Below are positions 11,118 through 22,145 of a stretch of DNA of 64,000 nt, one piece after another. Position numbers and translations under genes: made by a program. Every line of letters starts with the position of its first letter. The first letter of the stretch is position 1. The notes beneath the pieces were generated by a model. It did no database searches. It was not told where the DNA came from and worked only from the letters and a program-made list of their open reading frames with translations. The DNA is from Juglans regia (taxonomy: Eukaryota > Streptophyta > Magnoliopsida > Fagales > Juglandaceae): the NCBI RefSeq assembly GCF_001411555.2, contig NC_049907.1, positions 30,709,001-30,773,000 on the forward strand, written 5' to 3'.

Positions 11118-11925
11118 TATCTCAAGAAGAAAAAACATGGGGTAGACCAAGAATTGAATCCTAGATGAAAAAATTTCGATTGACATTGGAAATCAGTAAT
11201 TTATATGACCTGGGATGAGGGGGGATAGGTTCACCTAGTGCAATAAACATATTGATGAAACATTTACAAAAGAAAGGCTTGATAGAGCTGTTGCAAACCC
11301 AAGATGGTCTGAGATATTTAGAGAATTTTGGGTGAAAGGTTTGATAGCTAGAAGCTTTGACCATAAGCCTCCCATTCTTCATTTCAGCAAAGACACCGCA
11401 TACAAGACTAAAGAAGAAAAGTTTCAAGTATGTGAGGTTAGCTCGGCTTTGGAATAAGAGCATGGAAGGTTGATTGGAGAGAAGTGGGTGAAGGCTAGAT
11501 AGAAAAAAGATCATTTATTAAGAGTGCATGATCGCTTGAATTGTTGTAGTGAGACTTTATTGAAAAATCTGATTATTTGAAACAGTTATAAGAGGTGGAG
11601 ATACAACTATGAAGAGGTGAAGAGAATTCAGAGGGAACTAAGATTTATGTTAGAACAAGAAGACTTGAAATGGAGATAAAGAACCAAAAGGCACTGGTTT
11701 CAATAGGTGGACATAAATACAAAATTCTTTGATACATGTGCAAATTAGAGAAGAAGAAAAAGTTACATCAAGAAAATTAGGGACTCCCACAATAGACTAC
11801 TAGCAGATCCAAAAGAGAATGGGGTGCTTTCAAGGAGTATTTTGAGAAGATAATTACTTCAACTTATCCTCCAATACAAGACAAATCCAACTGTTTGAAG
11901 TTAGTAGAGGGAAGAGTACGCACCC
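11118..11925 (+). pseudogene. LINE ORF2, C-terminal half of the endonuclease and linker to RT
   Basis: The LINE frame resumes with EEKTWGRPRIE, then SNLYDLGWRGDRFTWSNKHI at about 11195-11250 and ERLDRAVANPRWSEIFREFW (about 11270-11330). This is the conserved L1 endonuclease end: F-T-W-x-N, then L-D-R. It is followed by DHKPPILHF, the catalytic S-D-H-x-P region with the serine replaced by phenylalanine. Downstream the linker includes INTKFFDTCAN, KIRDSHNRLLADPKENG and ITSTYPP. The reverse transcriptase domain that should follow never begins. Confidence 0.8.
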
Positions 11926-12129
11926 TTATCCTTCAATGCATATTCGTGCAATTCTTACTAGGCTTGTAATTATAGACTATGCACCCTTGTACATTCCTAT
12001 GTGGTCTATATCATCCTTTGGGAAATCATGCACATTCTCTTCAACCCAACTTCAATATTCTAAACTATAACACTTGGTAAAATTCTATTAAAATGCAAGA
12101 ATGATTAATCCCAACTCAACTAAAACAAT

Positions 12130-13108
12130 TGATTTCAAGTAGAAAAGGAGTAGAGTACCTGTGATCGCATCGTTCTCATCCTCAGCATCTCTAAGTGTCA
12201 GTGTAAACACTCGAGCCGGTCCCATTCTATGCTGATTATTTCCTTATATCGTTTGTTGGGGACTTGGAGGTGGGTTGGGATTCTTGTTGTCCCAATAGTA
12301 ATGGGCATTCCTTGATGAAGTGCCCAGTCTTACCGCATCGAAAACATGACCCCACCTCCCTTCTGCACTCTCTTGTGTGTGCACGATTACAAAACTTACA
12401 TAGGTTATTTGGTTGATTTCCCTGCATTTGCCTCTGACTAGAGTTGCTCCCTCCGTTTCTCTTCTTCCATGGCCCTTGATCCATAGTAGAGGAAGATCCT
12501 TGTGGGGTAGTTCTCTTCCTCTGATCTTGAAGTTATGCACTTCTCTTGAGGCTTTGCTCGAGTATTGTGGCTTTATCTACGAACTCTGAGAAACTTTGGA
12601 TCTGAAAGGCCACCACTTGTTCATATATCTTGTTATTCAGCCCCTTTTCGAACTTACGGCTCATCCTCTTCTCATCAGGGATCATATATGAAGCAAAACT
12701 TGACAGCTCAATAAATCTGGCAGCGTACTAGTGTACTGTCATGGTTCCCTGCACTAAGTTGGCAAACTCCCTGGCCCTGGCATCTCTGACCAATCTTGGG
12801 AAGAAGCGGCCAAAGAAGATCTACTTGAAGTGGGGCCAACTAACTACTCCCCTCCCATTAGCTTCTCTGATGGTTCTCCTTGAAATCCACCATCGCTTTG
12901 CCTCACCAATCAGCTTGAAGGTGGCGTACAACATAGTGTAGCCTCCTTCATTATCATTGCGGTTGCGACCCAGGGGATTTTGCGTGAGCTCCTCTATTAA
13001 CTGTTGCGCCACCGCTCGAAGTACTTTGGAAGCACTCAAATTTGTTTCTCCTTCATTACCAATCACGTTCAGCTCTGAAATGTTTCGTACCCGAAGACAA
13101 AGTGGCAT
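12130..13108 (-). pseudogene. G2 gag with CCHC zinc knuckle
   Basis: Minus-strand frames give an N-terminal segment with GETNLSASKVLRAVAQQL, then GEAKRWWISRR, the conserved W-W of Ty3/gypsy retrotransposon Gag (12821-13108). After broken frames comes a helical stretch, then MDQGPWKKRNGGSN and the knuckle C-F-R-C-G-K-T-G-H-F-I-K-E-C (C-x2-C-x4-H-x4-C, about 12300-12345). The frame passes a stop near 12236 and continues with MGPARVFTLTLRD. This layout fits chromovirus or related plant gypsy Gags. Stops between 12540 and 12820 inactivate it. Confidence 0.8.
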
Positions 13109-13580
13109 CCTGAAAACTTGGGTTTTTTTTTTAATAAACGTTTCAAAATATAGAGTTCATATAAACATAAGCAAATAGTTGTAATTATAAAACAAAAACA
13201 TATATTTACTACTTCGAAATTATAAAAGTACCTAAATAAAAATGTACACGTAAACTTAGTAACAATTACCTCCAGAATCTAAATCTTCCTCCAAAATCTA
13301 AAACTTCAATCTTATCAAATCATTTTGTAAAGTCTACAGAATGAGCTTACAGAATTTAAAACCTCAATCGACATGAAATCAGCTCATAAAATCTGAAAAA
13401 TCTAACACCTCAAATTTCATAAGACATATTTTCTAAAGTTTGCAGATTCTAAAACCTTATATACCTACAAGATTAATCCTTGCAGTCCACACAATTCTAA
13501 AAATTAAATCTGAAAAATTATTTCCTAAAGTCCGTCAATAACCCAAAACCTCATATACTATATAGTTTGAGAACCTCAAA
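13109..13580 (-). other. G2 leader
   Basis: AT-rich untranslated sequence between the primer-binding site and gag, with no reading frame of interest. Confidence 0.6.
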
Positions 13581-13598
13581 CCTGGCTTTGATACCAAC
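13581..13598 (-). other. G2 primer-binding site (initiator Met tRNA)
   Basis: The minus strand reads TTGGTATCAAAGCCAGG directly after the LTR terminus CGTTACA. This is complementary to the 3' end of plant initiator Met tRNA with one G-to-A difference from the usual TGGTATCAGAGC. It fixes the strand and the inner LTR border. Confidence 0.85.
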
Positions 13599-15278
13599 TG
13601 TAACGCCCGGGTCTCGGAAGTTCTAAGAGTTAGCTTCTATAACCTAAAACTATCTCTCATAACATACTTATATACTCTAAATTTCCAATAAAATATAAAT
13701 TCATTTATTCAAAACCAAAACTATATGTTCCTCCACAAGATTGGTGACACCAAATAAATACCTCAATGAAACAAATTAAAATTTCCACAATGACTTAGAA
13801 ATATCCATGACTCAAAATACCAAAATAACATAAAATAATAAATCTACTAAATAAAACTCTCCAATAAATATTTGTACCCTTTAACACTTATTCCTCTATG
13901 ACCATCAAATCTTACTAAAATTTCCTACTCTTGACTTCCAACTAAGACAATAAAATTATCTGAAAAATATTGTGGAGATAAGGGGTGAGTTATTAACAAC
14001 TCGGTAAGTAAAGAACATATACTAGTATGTAAATATGAGCATTTACAGAGTTCAGAATGCAGAAAAAAAATATTTTTATTTTCAGAATACAGAATCAGAA
14101 CATGTTATCAAAAATATCAGAGCGAAAGCTCAAAAATATTCTTATTAAAAATTCCTTTTGAAACATCACTGGAACATTACATCAGAACATAATTCTCTGT
14201 TTAACCCCCGTGGTAGGGTTGTGCAAACCCCGGCGGCCAATTGAGTAGAAACAGAATGTGAAATCTTCCTCTTATTATTCTCAGAGCCCTGAGTGCGCAC
14301 ACATGAAAGACCACACAGAAAATCACTTTACTTCCTAAGTGGGTGCACCGGAAATAGAAAAGTTGGTACCAACCCAAACAAAGGTCACAGTTTTTGTGAT
14401 ATCCCGTATTTTAGTGTATTTTTTTTTGTGAAATATTATTTTTAATTAATTTAAATATTATTTTTCTTGTTTTAAAATTTATCAAATTTCTCAATGGATT
14501 TATTTTATAATTTTTAAGTTGTAAAATTTACTTTTATGTGCTTTCTTGATATTAATTAGTGTTTGCATTTAAATTACTCTTTACTTTAATGAATAATTTT
14601 ATTGTTGGAATTTAATTATTATTATTTTTTTATTTTTTTTCCCATGCACGGCACTACCCATGCACGTCTATCTCTTTTCTTTCTCTAGGGTTTTCTTAGC
14701 ACCCATATAAATATACACTTTCATCTTAGACCTTAGAAAACTACCCTGTGCTGTCGTTGCCACCAGCCACAAGAACCACCCAGCCTCTCCTAGTTCGACG
14801 CCAACCTCCATCCCCAAGTAAAACCGACGCGCATCCCTTCACCATAAACAACCATCACCAAGGCTCAACGCCTCACCGTGCGCCATCACCTCCTTCACGG
14901 CCTCAGCCGCAACAACAGGCCATTACCGTGAGAATGTCCCACTCATACGTGGAGGTCAGCAACTGCGGGCAACCATTGCACCATGTCTGGCCACCATCGC
15001 TGGCCCACCGCCCAACTCCACACACCTCCGTTGACAATCAAAACTGTCTGCTTGGCCTTCATATGCACCTCTGTTTTTACTTCAAAAAATAGATCACTAC
15101 CAAAAGAAACAAGACCCCACGCACCTCCAATGACAGCCACTGTTGCTCAGTGGAAACAGCCACAAGACACGACCGTAGCTTGGTCATGCTACTCCCGCGT
15201 CCACTGTACGTAAGTCCCTCTTTCTCACCAGGTTCTCTTTTCTCTCTACTGCTCACTCTCCGTGCTTTCTCCTTCTCA

Positions 15279-15280
<2 letters not shown>

Positions 15281-15326
<46 letters not shown>
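15281..15326. repeat. (TC)n microsatellite
   Basis: A long TC run in the A' LTR leader, just before the C' insertion point. The arginine/glutamate- and serine/leucine-rich frames across it are artefacts of the repeat. Confidence 0.9.
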
Positions 15327-15329
<3 letters not shown>

Positions 15330-17410
15330 GTGTTATTTCACATCGCCTGTAATACCTTGCTCCTTCCTTCTTACGTACGTTTCTCTATTTCTGACGTACG
15401 TTCCCTCTTTATGACGTAAGCAAATCTCAAGGGCAGAGATTTTGTGAATTGTCTGCCCCTTCGATCTAGCGACTGCGAGACTCGTTATGCGTGTCGAATC
15501 ATGATGGCGTGTTTCGAAAGATATTGTGTGACTTCTAGGGCACGTCCAGTGTTTTAAATATGTTGGAAATATTTATAATGAGTATTTTCAGTGTTATTAA
15601 ATTAAGATTGATCTTAAATACGACAATCATAATATTCTTGAAGAGCTCCAAAAATATTATAATTGTCAAAAATCATTTTAATATCATTATTAAAATGATT
15701 TCAACTATTTTAGATATTATGAGATTTAAATTATGTTGAAAGTTTTTATTAATTAAATGGTTTTATCCTTTTAAATATGTTAAATAAGACTTCATCATTT
15801 TATTAATGATGAAGGAATATTATTTTATAAACTAAAGTTAGTTTAAATAATATTCTACCTTAATCCATCTAAGTGCTTTTAATTAAGTTAATGTTTACGC
15901 ATTTTCAAATCAATGTTTAAATCTCTCATTGTTAGATCGTTTTGAGGATCCCCAGACGAGGGACTGGATTATATACCCAGACCCCCTCCCTTTCTTCCTC
16001 ACTTTTCCCTAGCTCTCTCTCTCTCCTCCCTCTCCCTCGAGGCTTGCACTGCACGACTCCACTCCCACACCGATTCTTCCATAGCTTAGCTCGGCGCCGC
16101 CATGCGTCGCTAGACCTCACCGCCGGCACCACAAGCCCCACCTCACTCCGACGAGTCCTCCCATGATGGTATCCCTCTCTCACGCTCTCTCCTCCTCTCT
16201 CTCGGCAGTGCACAGCCCGAATGGGCTTGGTGCTCACTGCACCGCCGTGTGCCGCCCAACGACGCCACCACCTCCACGGCAGCTTCCCCTCCCACCGACC
16301 ATCACCCTCCATGCAGCCACCTTCCTCCCACGCATGTTCGTGGCTCCTTCATGCACGGTTCACTGTGCACGCCCATAGCGCCGCCGTGTGCGGACACCTT
16401 GGCCATCGAACACCACCACAGGCACCTCCTAGTCCCCTCTTCTTCCTCCCTTGAACCCATGGCTAGTAGCCTCCATCCACCGCATGGGCTTCTCCCCTCT
16501 CCAATGCATGAGTTCTTCTCCCTCCACCACAGTACACTGCCACCCATGGTGTGTAACCGCCATCTTTAGCCTCCTCAAGCCACCACTGACCCATCCCAAC
16601 CATCCACGACTCTCGATCTGCCACTCATGCATGCACACTCTCTCTCACTCTCCCACGACCTCTCCTTCACCGAGCGGCTAGATACGCCGCCGTGAGTCAC
16701 CATGGCGCCACCTCGACACCACCATGAGTTCCACTGCACCTCCCTTAGCGGAATCCTAGGTCCAGACCACCACGTAAAGTTATGGGTAGTCATTGCATGT
16801 GATGGATAGCCACTGCGCGTGGCTGACCGCCACTGTTCACGACTAGATCCGCCGTATTATGCTCCTTGCCACCATCACATGGCCACCACAAGCCCTTCCA
16901 AGACCACACCTAGCTATCCAAACACCCAAACAGTCACCGTACGTGGGTTAGCCGCCACGTACAACACTTCCGACATCATCGGCTATGACGATCAGCGAGC
17001 AACGCACGAGGCATCCTATCAATGGTATAACCCTCTATCCCTCGTTATTTATGTTAGATGTTGATTAGTTGATTAGGTTGTGGACTATGCTGTTAGTATT
17101 GTATAGTTCACTGTGTTGGGATGTTCCATGTAGTGAAGTGTTGGGCATTCTGTGTAGTGAAGTGTGGAGCGTAGTTGGGAAGTGTGCTGTGAAGTGTGGT
17201 GGACTGTGCTGTGTAGTGTGGTTGTGGAATATGTGCTATATTAGTGGCGTGGCATGTGGAATGAGAACAGTACACGCTAAGTGTACTTTGTGTGTGGCGT
17301 AGTGTGGGATAAGGAGAGTATATGTAAAATATACCCTCTTGGCATATTGTGGAACGGGATGAGTACACATGGAGTGTACTCTGTGGCATAGTGCGTGTAA
17401 AAGGAGTAGA

Positions 17411-17640
17411 CGTGGAGTGTACTCCATGTGGTGGACGTGGAGTGTACTCCATGTGGTGGAGTAATGCACCATATAGCGGGTATGCCATAGTGGTGATGTG
17501 GCATAGTGTTTATGAGGGGAGTACATGCGAAATGTACTCCATGTGGTGGATTGATGCACCATACGGTGTGTATGCCATAGTGGTGATATGGCGTAGCAGG
17601 TGAGAAGGGAGTATGCATGGAGAGTACTCCATGAGGTGCA
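17411..17640 (+). repeat. Tandem repeats in C' (about 110-bp units with short near-palindromes)
   Basis: The unit has a GGAGTGTACTCCATGTGGTG block, a GCACCATA block and a GCCATAGTGGTGATGTGGC block. It is repeated about twice, and its first block is duplicated locally at 17413-17460. GGAGTGTACTCC is almost self-complementary. The long minus-strand frames across this block come from the repeat. Confidence 0.75.
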
Positions 17641-17792
17641 GCGATACACCGTGTGGCGTGTCACTGAGATAAGGATGGTTGAGTAGTGGATGGGCGTAGA
17701 ACATGAGTAGTGGCAGGAACTGTGGAACAGTGTCCCGAAGTAATCATGGTGTAGCCTGTAGTCTGAGGTGACAAGTGTCATCGTGTTGGACT

Positions 17793-18005
17793 TATGGCTG
17801 GGAGTATGTGTGAAGTAGCAGAACAAGTATAAGAGTGCGCAGCGGAAGCATGACTGGGGAATGTCACGAAGTGACATGACTATTGACAGTCATGCTTGTG
17901 ATGGGTGAAGTAGCGAAACAAGTGTAAGAGTACGCAACGGAAGCATGACTGGGCAATGTCACGAAGTGACGTGGTTACTGGCAGTCATGCTTATGATGGG
18001 TGAAG
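17793..18005 (+). repeat. Tandem duplication of about 100 bp in C'
   Basis: Two copies of a unit starting GTGAAGTAGC and containing GGAAGCATGACTGGG, GTCACGAAGTGAC and CAGTCATGCTT lie head to tail. GTCACGAAGTGAC is itself a short palindrome with a central base. Confidence 0.8.
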
Positions 18006-20377
18006 CGTTAGAGTGTGAATGGCGTAAATGGGAACATGACGAGATGTCACGATGTGACTGGAGTACGTGAGGAACCGTACTCACGTTGAGTTAGGAGTTG
18101 ACATAGTAGGATGTCAAGTGACATGACAAGGTCACAGTGTAGCTTGGGAGTAGTCTCAAACTATATGACGTGACGTAAGACGTAGTTGTGAATGGAGTCC
18201 TATCATGTCAAGTGTTGGGATGAACTGTCAAAAGGGACGGGTAGCATGAAGAGTCATGCTAGCCGGGTTAAGAGAAGGTTGGTATCTGAGTATGATCCTT
18301 GTCCCTATGAGTAGGTGATCAACATGTTATATGTTGGTCTCATGTGATAAAGGGGTAAGGTACATGTGTAATCTGGATAGACACATGTGCCGTACGGATT
18401 CACCATATGTAATGGGTAATCTGTCATGAGCATAGTTGCATGGTGCTTAAGCCTCAAAGTTGGCTTAGAGCCGTGTGGCTTGTATGGATGGGAATGAGGA
18501 TTAATATGGGCTAAGGTGCATGAAGATTGTGACGGGTGTATTATCTAGGATTGGGATGCGTGGTTTCATCGGTCGGAATCATGCATCAGAATGTGGTTGT
18601 AAGAAGAGTAAGACTGAAGTCCTAGTGTCTTAATCCTAAGGTGAATCATGGGTTCACTTTAGTGGATGAGCACCCGAGGCAAAACCTTGAGTTGGAAGAT
18701 GTGGTGACCGTAATGGGTCCCCGAAGGTCTTGTCATAGTAAGGGAGACGTAAGAGCATGGGATAGAAGGAAAGTATTCCAAGTGAAGCATAGTTCTATTT
18801 CTAGTTTAAGTTACTTATGCATTAGATAGAGAATGACGTTAAGGTTATGTGTATGCATGTAGGTTGCCATCTGGCAAGCACATGAATAGACTGCATGACA
18901 TGCAAGTAGCATGGAGTCATGTCATGTAGTCCAGGTAAGTATTACATTCATACTCTTCTAGTGTCTTCAAAGATACAAGAAACGTTTTTTCTTTAAAATG
19001 CTTACGAAAAGAAACGAAAGACGTTTTACGAAAGAAAATGTTAAGTGTTCAAAGGTATAAGTATGTACGACCCCACCTTGGCAGCCCTTGTTTAAGCACC
19101 CAAAGTATTAATTGTATGCATATGAATGGATGACTATACACTGTATCTATTGTATGTATTTTCTAAGAAAATCCATGAATTGAAGAAAATGCATGAAAGG
19201 CATGAAAACAGATGCTTTTATGGATCCTACGAACCGATGCTTTCATGTGCGCCATGAGGTGATGCTCATGGATGCCATGAAAGATGATGTTTAAGGTGAC
19301 GCTTATGGATGCCATGAAAGCTGATGTTGAAGATCATGTATGTTCTTAAATGACGTTTTCCATGAACGAATTGTTAAGGGAAGGATAGAGCTAAAATGAA
19401 CTGAAAAAGGAAAGACGATTTTCGGGCTTACGCCCCAAACGATGTTTTTCTCATGAAATGATGTTTTCTCATGAAAATGAATGTTTTCTCATGAAAGGAC
19501 TGTCAAATGAAAAAAAGAACTGAATGAAAGCTCCAGCTCTTTTGAGCTTACACAAATGAATGAATGAAAATCAAGAAAGACATGAAAGTATGAAATGTAT
19601 GAAAATACGTAACGGCCACATGAATGAAAATGGTACCAATGAATGGGTAGATTGCAATGCCGGGTAAGTAGTACAGGTAGTGCACCCAGTGCTGCCCCTG
19701 ACTGAAAAGGGATTCCCAACTCGTGGCCACGGGCAGAGTCGGTGTCCAAAGGAAGACAGCTAACCCCAACACACGAGGTGTAACAGTGTGTACCGGCCTA
19801 TGAAAGTGATAAGAATGAATGGATATATGCATGAACGTATGAATGCACGAACTCTTGAAGAAATGAAGGCACTGACTGGAGAAACATTTTATGAAAAGAA
19901 AGCATTTTAAAGAGAAATCCCGTCCAGTGACGTTTTGAAACGAATGCACGTATGACACGTATACATGCACGTAATAGTAAATATGGATGATGAATGCATG
20001 AATGAAAACCTATGTTATTATATTTTAATTGTATGAAGTAATGCTTACGAGTCATCGACTCATTTTAGTTTTTATGCATGTCCCTCCCCCCTCACAGGGA
20101 CGGAATGAAAAGCACTCGTCAAGACGGACCCGACCCATGGGGAAGAGCACGAAAGTCTAGGCACGAGTTTTAATCGTACGAGAGACCTTTTTATTTCAAG
20201 ATTAATGTTTTCCGTTGTAAACCTCTTTTATTGTCAACGCACATTTTATTTTATAAACGTAGAGTCTTGCACCCTGGGTATGCAAGTAAAAAGTTTTAAA
20301 TCGAACTGTAATTCCCGTCGTCCTTTCTAAAATATTTTGAAAAAAGTCCCACCACAAAGATGGGCGTTACATCGCCG

Positions 20378-22140
20378 ACCACCCAGTACCTCCCCAATCC
20401 GCTGTCGCGAGCTTTCCTCTGGTGAGTAAGGATCTACCGCATGTCTCCCTTTCCCCTCGGTAAGCCTTCAAAATAGGAAAGTTTTCACCCGTAAAGCCCT
20501 TTAAAATGAAGAATAATTTTGAGATGATATTATAGTGTTGCCCTTTTAGTTATAAGCCATCCAAACCTTATTGTGTTAACGTGTAGTTTCGGTTGGGTTT
20601 GTTTTATATGGTGGGCTTGGCTTACATATTGTGCTTGTTGTTATTTGGAATTAGGTTAAGTGATTTAGTAAGCGGATACCAATGAATTTGAAAAGTGATG
20701 ATATTTTAAGCATTAGGATAATTTTAGAAGTTTAAGAAAATAGATTATTTTAGCATTTCGGGTTTAAATATTGAGATACATGTTTGATCGGAAATTTACG
20801 AGAATTACGTGATTATTTTATAGGTGACGATTAATTATTGTTCGACATTTTTTAGGAAAAATTTGAAAAGGCTAAGAAGTCCATGTAAGCGGGGTTCCTA
20901 TGCTAGACTTTGCATTAAAATAAAATGAGCTGAGGTTGATTTTTTTTTTAGAAAATATACATATTTGGTTATGAAAAGAAATTTGAACTACCTCAGTTAT
21001 TTGTTCTGCATTATTCATGAGATTCTATTTAAGAATGAAGTATTTTCTGTCATGACTGGTGTAGACATGAGCTTATTTTTTACATTCTGTTTCTGAACTC
21101 TGAAAAAGAGAGCGAATATGAAATTTTGTGTATAAGTTATGTTTTTGTGATCTGATTATGTTCAGTACTATGTGTTGATAAGATGTGGCACTTGAAAAAC
21201 CTTTGGCATGACTTTCTGATTCTGTTTAGACTCTGACTCTGATTCTGATATGGTGATTCTGATTCTGTTTTGCTCTTATATGTGGCCCTGTCATGGGATA
21301 TAATAGTGACCTCTGGCCCTATCACGGGATACAATAGTGACCTCTGGCCCTGTCACAGGATACAATAGTGACCTCTGACCTTGTCACGAGATATAATAGT
21401 GACCTCTAGCCCTGTCATGGGAGATAATAGTGACCTCTGGCCCGCCGCAAGATATAATAGTGGTTTTCTCTTCTGAGTGCAATCGCTTTGATAACATGTT
21501 GATTTATGTTCTGCTTGGCTTTCCGTAAGATGCACAACCCTACCACGGGGGTTAAACATGGTCTCTGTTCTGATATGATATTCTGATATAATATGATAAG
21601 ATGAAGATGTTCAGTTATGTTGTGCCAAAGGAGTCTTTGAATGTGAAAAGTTGGTTTCTGAATATGAAATGTTTGAAAAGTCGCTCTGATTTTCTGATAA
21701 TATGTATTTTCGAGATTTGCATATTAATACTGAAATATTTTGTTTCTGCATTCTGAACTCTGTGAAAATGCTCATGTTTACACACTAGTATATATCCTCT
21801 GCTTATTGAGTTGTTGATAACTCACCCCTTATCTCCTTAATATTTTTCAGATATTTTGATAGTTTAGCTGAGGATCAAGATTATGAGGCATTGGGTAAGA
21901 TGATTTAAGTATAGTGGTTTAAGCATAGGAAGTTTTTATGAGTATTGTCGATCTTTATTAAGAAATTTTATTGTGTTATGATGACTTGACATTTTGAAAA
22001 ATTGGTTATATTTAGAAAATTAGATTGAAACGAATTTTCTATATGATATAGGAAATTTAGAGTCTATTTTTATATTGTTGAAAGATGAGTTTAAGTGTTA
22101 GGAAGTAACTCTCTGACCCGTGCGGGGCCGGGGCGTTACA
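20378..22140 (+). repeat. 3' part of the A' LTR, family A type
   Basis: This part resembles the reverse complement of the G2 LTR. Shared blocks include TAAGCC-TTC-AAAATAGGAAAG at about 20460, GGTGACGATTAAT, the GGGGTTCCTATGCTAGACTTTGC line near 20890, AGATGCACAACCCTACCACG at about 21530 and GATAACTCACCCCTTATCTC at about 21815. It carries the LTR terminus GGGGCGTTACA. Confidence 0.7.
21284..21463 (+). repeat. 31-bp minisatellite, about six units, in A'
   Basis: Units of 31 bp, GGCCCTGTCACGGGATA followed by CAATAGTGACCTCT, are repeated about six times with a few substitutions each. The matching part of the G2 LTR lacks this array, so it expanded within A' or its source element. Confidence 0.85.
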
Positions 22141-22145
22141 GTTTT

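Larger units (their letters stand above)
15348..20372 (+). mobile_element. C': 5.0 kb solo LTR inside A'
   Basis: It begins TGTAATACC and ends GATGGGCGTTACA, with perfect TCGCC target duplications at 15343-15347 and 20373-20377. Removing it rejoins the A' leader. A TATA-like GATTATATACCC at about 15967 is followed by a GC-rich region, a block of tandem repeats (17.4-18.0 kb) and ATG-rich repeats (19.2-20.0 kb). A segment at about 19620-19800 recurs in inverse orientation at about 24545-24720 in C''. No internal coding region is present. A 5 kb LTR is unusually long for a plant element. Confidence 0.8.
14395..22140 (+). mobile_element. A': solo LTR inserted in the G2 LTR
   Basis: It starts TGTGATATCCCG and ends GGGGCGTTACA, flanked by perfect GTTTT copies at 14390-14394 and 22141-22145. 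Without the nested C' LTR it is about 2.7 kb. A TATA-like CATATAAATATAC lies at about 14703-14715. No primer site, coding region or second LTR is seen, so it is a solo LTR. The right 1.8 kb resembles the G2 LTR, whereas the first few hundred bases resemble the start of the LTR at 32829-35052, so it is a mosaic. Confidence 0.75.

Noticed and set aside
14748..16793. Many proline-, arginine- and serine-rich frames in A' and C'
   Set aside because: They occur on both strands of GC-rich LTR leaders, contradict one another and carry no conserved motif.
17108..17877. Minus-strand frames up to 213 residues rich in His, Thr and Ser
   Set aside because: They are translations of the tandem repeats within the C' LTR.
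19489..20055. Minus-strand frames rich in Phe, His and Ser
   Set aside because: They reflect the ATGAAAG-type repetitive sequence of the C' LTR, with no membrane-protein organisation or homology recognised.
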